Below, in pieces: positions 60,544 to 64,000 of a stretch of DNA of 64,000 nucleotides. The translations under genes and the position numbers were made by a program. The notes under the pieces were generated by a model. The model was not told the DNA's origin. It saw nothing but the letters and a program-made list of their open reading frames with translations, and did no database searches. The stretch's first letter is position 1; the number at the start of each line of letters is the position of its first letter. This DNA is from Anaerolinea sp. Its GTDB lineage: Bacteria; Chloroflexota; Anaerolineae; Anaerolineales; Villigracilaceae. The DNA lies in the NCBI GenBank assembly GCA_020723805.1, contig DYID01000007.1:62001-126000 (forward strand), given 5' to 3'.

Positions 60544-60579
60544 CAGGCAGTATCTGGTAGGCTTGATTTACGTCAGAAA
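60544..60579 (+). promoter_or_regulatory. Bipartite motif before the ECF sigma gene, copy 1 (candidate autoregulated promoter)
   Basis: CAGGCAGTATCTG, 14 bases, CGTCAGAAA. Both blocks recur exactly at the same spacing at 61240-61275. CGTC is the common -10 core of ECF promoters. It ends seven bases before the sigma ATG, so the transcript would be leaderless. Confidence 0.55.
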
Positions 60580-60581
60580 AG

Positions 60582-61124
60582 ATGAACAAACCAGTGACCG
60601 ATGAACAAAGCCTGCTGCAACGCGCCACGCAATTGGAAACCCAAGCCTTGGCGGAAATTTACGATGCCTACAGCCCGGGCATTTACCGTTATGCCATGCG
60701 CCTGCTCGGTGATGTGACGCTGGCGGAGGATTGCGTCGCCGAAACCTTTGCCCGCTTTCTCAAGTCCCTGCAGGAGCGGCGCGGTCCGCGCGAGAACCTT
60801 CAGGCGTTTCTCTACCGCATCGCCCACAATCTGATTGTGGATTCGTACCGGCGGCAGGAAAACACGTCAGCGTTGGACGATGCCCTTCGGAGCGAAGCAG
60901 ATGTCCCTGAGGAGGAAGCGGCGAAGCGTATCCGTCAGAAAGAGGTGCGCGAGGCAATCCGCCATCTGACGCCCGACCAACAGCAGGTCATCGCGCTCAA
61001 GTATCTGGAGGAATGGAACAACGAAGAGATTGCCAGGGCGTTGAAAAAGCCTGTCGGCGCGGTGAAGTCCATTCAACACCGCGCTTTGAGGAGCCTGTAT
61101 AGATTGTTGAAAGAAAAGGGTTAA
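60582..61124 (+). CDS. ECF-type RNA polymerase sigma factor
   Basis: A 180-residue sigma-70 family protein with region 2 (LAEIYDAYSPGIYRYAMRLLGD then LAEDCVAETFARFLKSL, LQAFLYRIAHNLIVDSYRR) and region 4 (LTPDQQQVIALKYLEEWNNEEIARALKKPVGAVKSIQHRALRSLYRLL, ending in the HTH recognition helix). A charged linker (EEEAAKRIRQKEVREA) separates them. No zinc-type anti-sigma follows; the next gene, one base after the stop, is a DUF5667 membrane protein likely to control it. The ATG has no clear Shine-Dalgarno. Confidence 0.92.
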   Translation: MNKPVTDEQSLLQRATQLETQALAEIYDAYSPGIYRYAMRLLGDVTLAEDCVAETFARFLKSLQERRGPRENLQAFLYRIAHNLIVDSYRRQENTSALDDALRSEADVPEEEAAKRIRQKEVREAIRHLTPDQQQVIALKYLEEWNNEEIARALKKPVGAVKSIQHRALRSLYRLLKEKG

Positions 61125-61125
61125 C

Positions 61126-62061
61126 ATGAAGAAACAAGATGAATTCGAGTCGTTCGTAAAGCCAAGGCTGGATGAACTCAAGCCTGTGCCGCCGCGCGAC
61201 GCACACATGGCTTCACGCGGGCGCAGCCGGTTTTTGAGCCAGGCAGTATCTGCGGCTTCGCTCCCGCGTCAGAAAGGGTGGAGTTTCAATTTCAGAAAGG
61301 AGCGATATGCTATGAACGTGTTACTCTCCATCCTTGTGATTGCCGGGCTGTTGTTCGGCGGAGGTGCGACGGTGGTCGGCGCAGCGCAGGACGATTTGCC
61401 GGGCGACCCGTTGTATGTTGTCAAGACTTTGAGCGAAGATGTCGGTCTGCAGTTTCAGTACGACGCGGAAGAAAAGGCTCTGCGGCTGATGGAACTGGCG
61501 CAGGTGCGCATCGAAGAAATGACGCGCCTCGCGGAGGAAGGGCAGCCCATCCCCGCTCAGGTGCAGCAGCGGCTCGAACTGCACATCCAGCAAGCGCTGC
61601 AACTGTGCGCCCAACTGGATGACCCTGCCATGGAACGCGCACTGTTGCAAATCCGCGAGCGGCTCCAATTGCAAGTTCAGGAAATGACTCAGTTGCAAGC
61701 GCAGGCGCAGCAGCAAGCCAACCCCAACGCGCCGCAACAACTGCAACTGATGACGCAGACACAAACCATGCTGCAACAGCGTTTGCAGGCAGTGGATGAG
61801 GGTCTGCAGAACCGCGAATTGTTCCGCGAGCAGGTGCAGAATGAGTTCCAGTATGGGCAGGATGAAGTCACGCCGCCCGCTCAGAACGGCAACGGAGAAC
61901 AAAACGGTCAGCCCAACCCCGATGCTGGCGGTCCGAACCCCGCACCCGGCGGACCGGGCGAGCCCAATCCGAACCCCACCCCCGACCCTATGCCCACACC
62001 AATGCCCAATCCAATGCCGGGCGGTAACGGGAACGGTTCCGGCGGAGGAAACAAGCCGTAA
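61126..62061 (+). CDS. DUF5667 membrane protein, putative anti-sigma partner
   Basis: A 311-residue protein. The cytoplasmic N-terminus (residues 1-58) has VKPRLDELKPVPPRD and SRGRSRFLSQA, as in DUF5667/anti-sigma-like proteins. One transmembrane helix (MNVLLSILVIAGLLFGGGATVVGA, about residues 63-84) is followed by the DUF5667 motif LPGDPLYVVKTLSEDVGLQF, Gln-rich coiled coil (about 110-235) and a Pro/Asn/Gly-rich tail. Met63 has its own AAAGGAG site nine bases ahead and a second copy of the bipartite promoter motif, so a shorter signal-peptide form may also be made. Confidence 0.82.
   Translation: MKKQDEFESFVKPRLDELKPVPPRDAHMASRGRSRFLSQAVSAASLPRQKGWSFNFRKERYAMNVLLSILVIAGLLFGGGATVVGAAQDDLPGDPLYVVKTLSEDVGLQFQYDAEEKALRLMELAQVRIEEMTRLAEEGQPIPAQVQQRLELHIQQALQLCAQLDDPAMERALLQIRERLQLQVQEMTQLQAQAQQQANPNAPQQLQLMTQTQTMLQQRLQAVDEGLQNRELFREQVQNEFQYGQDEVTPPAQNGNGEQNGQPNPDAGGPNPAPGGPGEPNPNPTPDPMPTPMPNPMPGGNGNGSGGGNKP
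61240..61275 (+). promoter_or_regulatory. Bipartite motif, copy 2, inside the DUF5667 gene
   Basis: CAGGCAGTATCTG and CGTCAGAAA at 14-base spacing, identical to copy 1. It lies 36 bases before the internal start at 61312, which has a strong AAAGGAG site. Confidence 0.5.
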
Positions 62062-62131
62062 TCCAACGTTCCTCACCCCCCCATCTAATCGTTCGATGAT
62101 TTAGCAGCGGATTTCACAGATTGACGCGAAC

Positions 62132-62165
62132 AAAAAGCCAGCCTCATGCAAGAGGTTGGCTTTTT
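62132..62165 (+). terminator. Intrinsic terminator of the sigma-DUF5667 operon
   Basis: AAAAAGCCAGCCTC / GAGGTTGGCTTTTT with a six-base loop (one G-U pair). Confidence 0.85.
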
Positions 62166-62196
62166 GTTTGGCTTGATTCAGAGTAACTTATTCACC

Positions 62197-62268
62197 TTAC
62201 GCGAAACGTCCCGAAGGTTCTCGCAAACTGCATCTATTTTTCAGCCAAACCTTCGGGACGGTGCGTAA
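62197..62268. repeat. Inverted-repeat element (CGTCCCGAAGGTT)
   Basis: Thirteen-base perfect arms CGTCCCGAAGGTT (62207-62219) and AACCTTCGGGACG (62248-62260), with outer TTACGC/GCGTAA arms at 62197 and 62263. The 290-base gap 62062-62351 holds this and the terminator, no gene. Confidence 0.8.
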
Positions 62269-62351
62269 CATCAGTAACTCAATCAACCCCATGGGCATCC
62301 GTGCAATCCGTGGCTGAATTCTTCAATTTGGGGCAAATCATGTATTGCGCC

Positions 62352-63746
62352 TCAATCGTCATCGCCGCCTTCGCCTCCCTCGCCATCGGGGTTGTTGCTG
62401 TCGTGACAGGCGGTGCAGGTTGCAGAGCGCAAGTTTTGCGTGTGGCAATCGCGGCAGGACGCGCCGCCATGGTTGACACCGCTGCCGCCTTCGTCGGCAA
62501 TGACGGGGTGAGGTCCGTGATAGGGCGCGTACCAGTTGTTCGTGGTATGGCATTGCGCACAGTCGCTGCCGAACATGCCGGCATGGAACTGCGGATCGCT
62601 GTGACAACTCACGCACGCGGTGGACAGTCCCTTGAATTGCCCGCCGGTATGACAGCGTTCGCAAGACACGTTTACGTGCGCGCCGGTCAAGGGGAAGTTG
62701 CTGCGGCTGTGGTCGAAGGTGGCGTTCTCCCAATCCGTCGGGTTGTGGCAGGCGGCGCAGTCCGTGCCAAATTGACCGTTGTGTTCATCGTCCTGGCGGT
62801 GACAGGAATAACAGTCGGTGGGCGTGCCTTTGTACACGTTGTTCACATGGCACTGTTCACAGCGCACCTCAGCGTGCTTGCCTTCCAGTTTGAAGGCGGA
62901 GAGATTGTGGTCGAACGAGGCGGGTGTCCAGCCGTCCACCGAGTGACAGGCGGCGCAGTCCCGTCCGAAGCGTCCTTCATGCGGCTCGTCGGCGTAATGA
63001 CAGGCATAACAATCCTGAGGCGCGGCGGCAAAGTCTGCCAAACGGCGGGCATCCACATGGCATTTGACACAATCCACGCCAGCGTGTTTTCCATTCAACT
63101 TGAAAGGGAAGGAATTGTGATTGAACCCGCTCACCAGGCTGTCCACGCCGTCGTGGCAATCCAGGCACGACGAGCCGAACGCCAGGACGTGCGCCGTCAT
63201 AAAACCGAGGTCGGTTTGACGATGACAGGTATCGCAGGTTTGGGGATCGAACTTGGAGATGTCGCCGGCATGACAATCGGAACAAACGAACGCCTCGCGC
63301 GTGACCTTGAACTGGTGCCCTTTCAAGGAGAATCCCACCGCCTCATGCGGGAACGAGATACCGTTCAATTCCGTGAGGCTGGCGGTGGGACCGCGGTGTT
63401 CGGGGTGGCAAAAGCGGCAGCGCAGATCCGGCTGGTCGGTCAGGAGTGAACCGTGCAGGGTCGCCACGTCTTTCATCTGCACGGCAATATTCCCATGACA
63501 GTCCACACAGCGGTCCTCCATGCGGGCGGATTCCCACGGCGCGGTGTGACAGGCTTTGCAGTTTCCGCCCGTCTCGGCATGGGAAGTGACGCCGCCGAGC
63601 ATCTCTCCGCTTTGCGCGTTCAAGGGACCGGGGTTATACAGTACACCGCCCCGGGCGTAGGCATATCCGGCAATGACCAGGGCGGTGATCAGCGCCGCAA
63701 TCATGCCCAACCCAGACATACAGCCTAAACGACTTGTAGTTTGCAT
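62352..63746 (-). CDS. 17-heme c-type cytochrome
   Basis: A 464-residue exported multiheme protein. The start at 63746 follows GGGAGGG; a membrane anchor or signal (GMIAALITALVIAGYAYA) comes first. I count 17 CxxCH heme sites, from NCKACH to TCTACH, with many further His available as distal ligands. Middle and end show modular repeats of about 30-40 residues of the form (F/S)DH...F.L.GKHA.V.C..CHV, then a second CxxCH (for example CVKCHVD with CYACHY and CAACHS), as in cytochrome c7/c3-type and doubled-CXXCH proteins. It probably carries electrons outside the cytoplasmic membrane. A gene of the same type follows upstream on the strand. Confidence 0.93.
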   Translation of the reverse strand: MQTTSRLGCMSGLGMIAALITALVIAGYAYARGGVLYNPGPLNAQSGEMLGGVTSHAETGGNCKACHTAPWESARMEDRCVDCHGNIAVQMKDVATLHGSLLTDQPDLRCRFCHPEHRGPTASLTELNGISFPHEAVGFSLKGHQFKVTREAFVCSDCHAGDISKFDPQTCDTCHRQTDLGFMTAHVLAFGSSCLDCHDGVDSLVSGFNHNSFPFKLNGKHAGVDCVKCHVDARRLADFAAAPQDCYACHYADEPHEGRFGRDCAACHSVDGWTPASFDHNLSAFKLEGKHAEVRCEQCHVNNVYKGTPTDCYSCHRQDDEHNGQFGTDCAACHNPTDWENATFDHSRSNFPLTGAHVNVSCERCHTGGQFKGLSTACVSCHSDPQFHAGMFGSDCAQCHTTNNWYAPYHGPHPVIADEGGSGVNHGGASCRDCHTQNLRSATCTACHDSNNPDGEGGEGGDDD

Positions 63747-63789
63747 TTGTGCCCTCCCAGGCTGATTTGTAATTTGCAATTGCTGCAGG

Positions 63790-64000
63790 TTAGTTGCCCC
63801 AGCCCTTTGGCGAGTGACATGCCGCGCAATCGGTGCCTTTCTCGCCGTTGTGCTTATCCTGATGACAAGCCGCGCACTGGCTGGGTGTGCCTTTATATAC
63901 TCCGTTTTGATGACACTTCTTGCAGTCCACTTTGGCATGTTTCCCTTCGAGCGGGAAACCGGTCTGGTTATGGTTGAAGGAAGCGTTGCCCCATCCGTTG
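63790..64000 (-). CDS. Second multiheme c-type cytochrome, partial (C-terminus only)
   Basis: An open minus-strand frame from the window edge to a TAA, 69 residues, with three heme sites (CKKCH, CAACH, CAACH) in the same modular layout: FPLEGKHAKVDCKKCHQNG, YKGTPSQCAACH and KGTDCAACHSPKGWGN. It ends about 45 bases before the start of the 17-heme gene, so the two are probably co-transcribed. The rest lies right of the window. Confidence 0.88.
   Translation of the reverse strand, partial: NGWGNASFNHNQTGFPLEGKHAKVDCKKCHQNGVYKGTPSQCAACHQDKHNGEKGTDCAACHSPKGWGN

Noticed and set aside
62301-63449. 382-codon plus-strand frame over the multiheme cytochrome
   Set aside because: Antisense of CxxCH repeats; the minus strand has 17 heme motifs and an anchor.

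Overview
This window is a GC-rich bacterial chromosome segment that looks like a Chloroflexota genome of the class Anaerolineae (inference). The grounds are the LysW-type arginine/lysine cassette, an archaeal/eukaryotic-type prolyl-tRNA synthetase, extracytoplasmic proteins with long Thr/Pro-rich linkers, DUF5667 and DUF1684 proteins, and heavy loading with short repeats. No rRNA, tRNA, CRISPR array, prophage or classical IS element is visible. Both window edges cut through genes: an NAD-binding epimerase-like gene on the left and a multiheme cytochrome on the right.

Layout. 1-9.5 kb: housekeeping genes (CCA-adding enzyme, MazG-like, LOG family, ProRS), a candidate small RNA with its own promoter and terminator, a FAD oxidoreductase and a REP-associated tyrosine transposase with palindromes around it. 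9.6-14.2 kb: acetyl-CoA synthetase and small DUF proteins. 14.2-24.1 kb (minus strand): argG-argH-lysW-lysX-lysY-lysZ-lysJ-lysK-murE-GNAT, a carrier-protein route to ornithine/arginine running straight into peptidoglycan synthesis. 24.4-26.7 kb: the membrane part of the F-type ATP synthase (atpI/Z, atpB, atpE and a fused b-delta gene) without the F1 genes. 26.8-36.0 kb: the membrane arm of complex I (nuoA-H-J-K-L-M-M2-N) without peripheral-arm genes, with two NuoM subunits and a lengthened NuoL tail, matching the 2M complex I arrangement.

36-48.5 kb: lipoproteins, a permease, a phosphoesterase, two separate HEPN-MNT toxin-antitoxin pairs, a tryptophanase, RecJ and an aminotransferase. 48.6-57.4 kb: rpsF-ssb-rpsR, a parvulin-type foldase, smc, rnc and a gamma-glutamyltransferase. 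57.4-64 kb: a composition-mosaic lipoprotein, an MFS exporter, an ECF sigma factor with a DUF5667 partner, and two multiheme c-type cytochromes, one with 17 CXXCH motifs.

Three cross-cutting patterns stand out. (1) Tandem heptanucleotide repeats of varying sequence sit at many gene junctions and also enter coding sequence; the N-terminus of LysZ is made of them. (2) At least six genes have a TATAAT box 5-8 nt before the start codon, predicting leaderless mRNAs, including the ATP synthase operon. (3) The ECF sigma gene and its DUF5667 partner share a bipartite motif (13 + 9 identical bases at an identical 14-base spacing), a candidate autoregulatory promoter. A triple palindrome is also inserted in frame within ggt.
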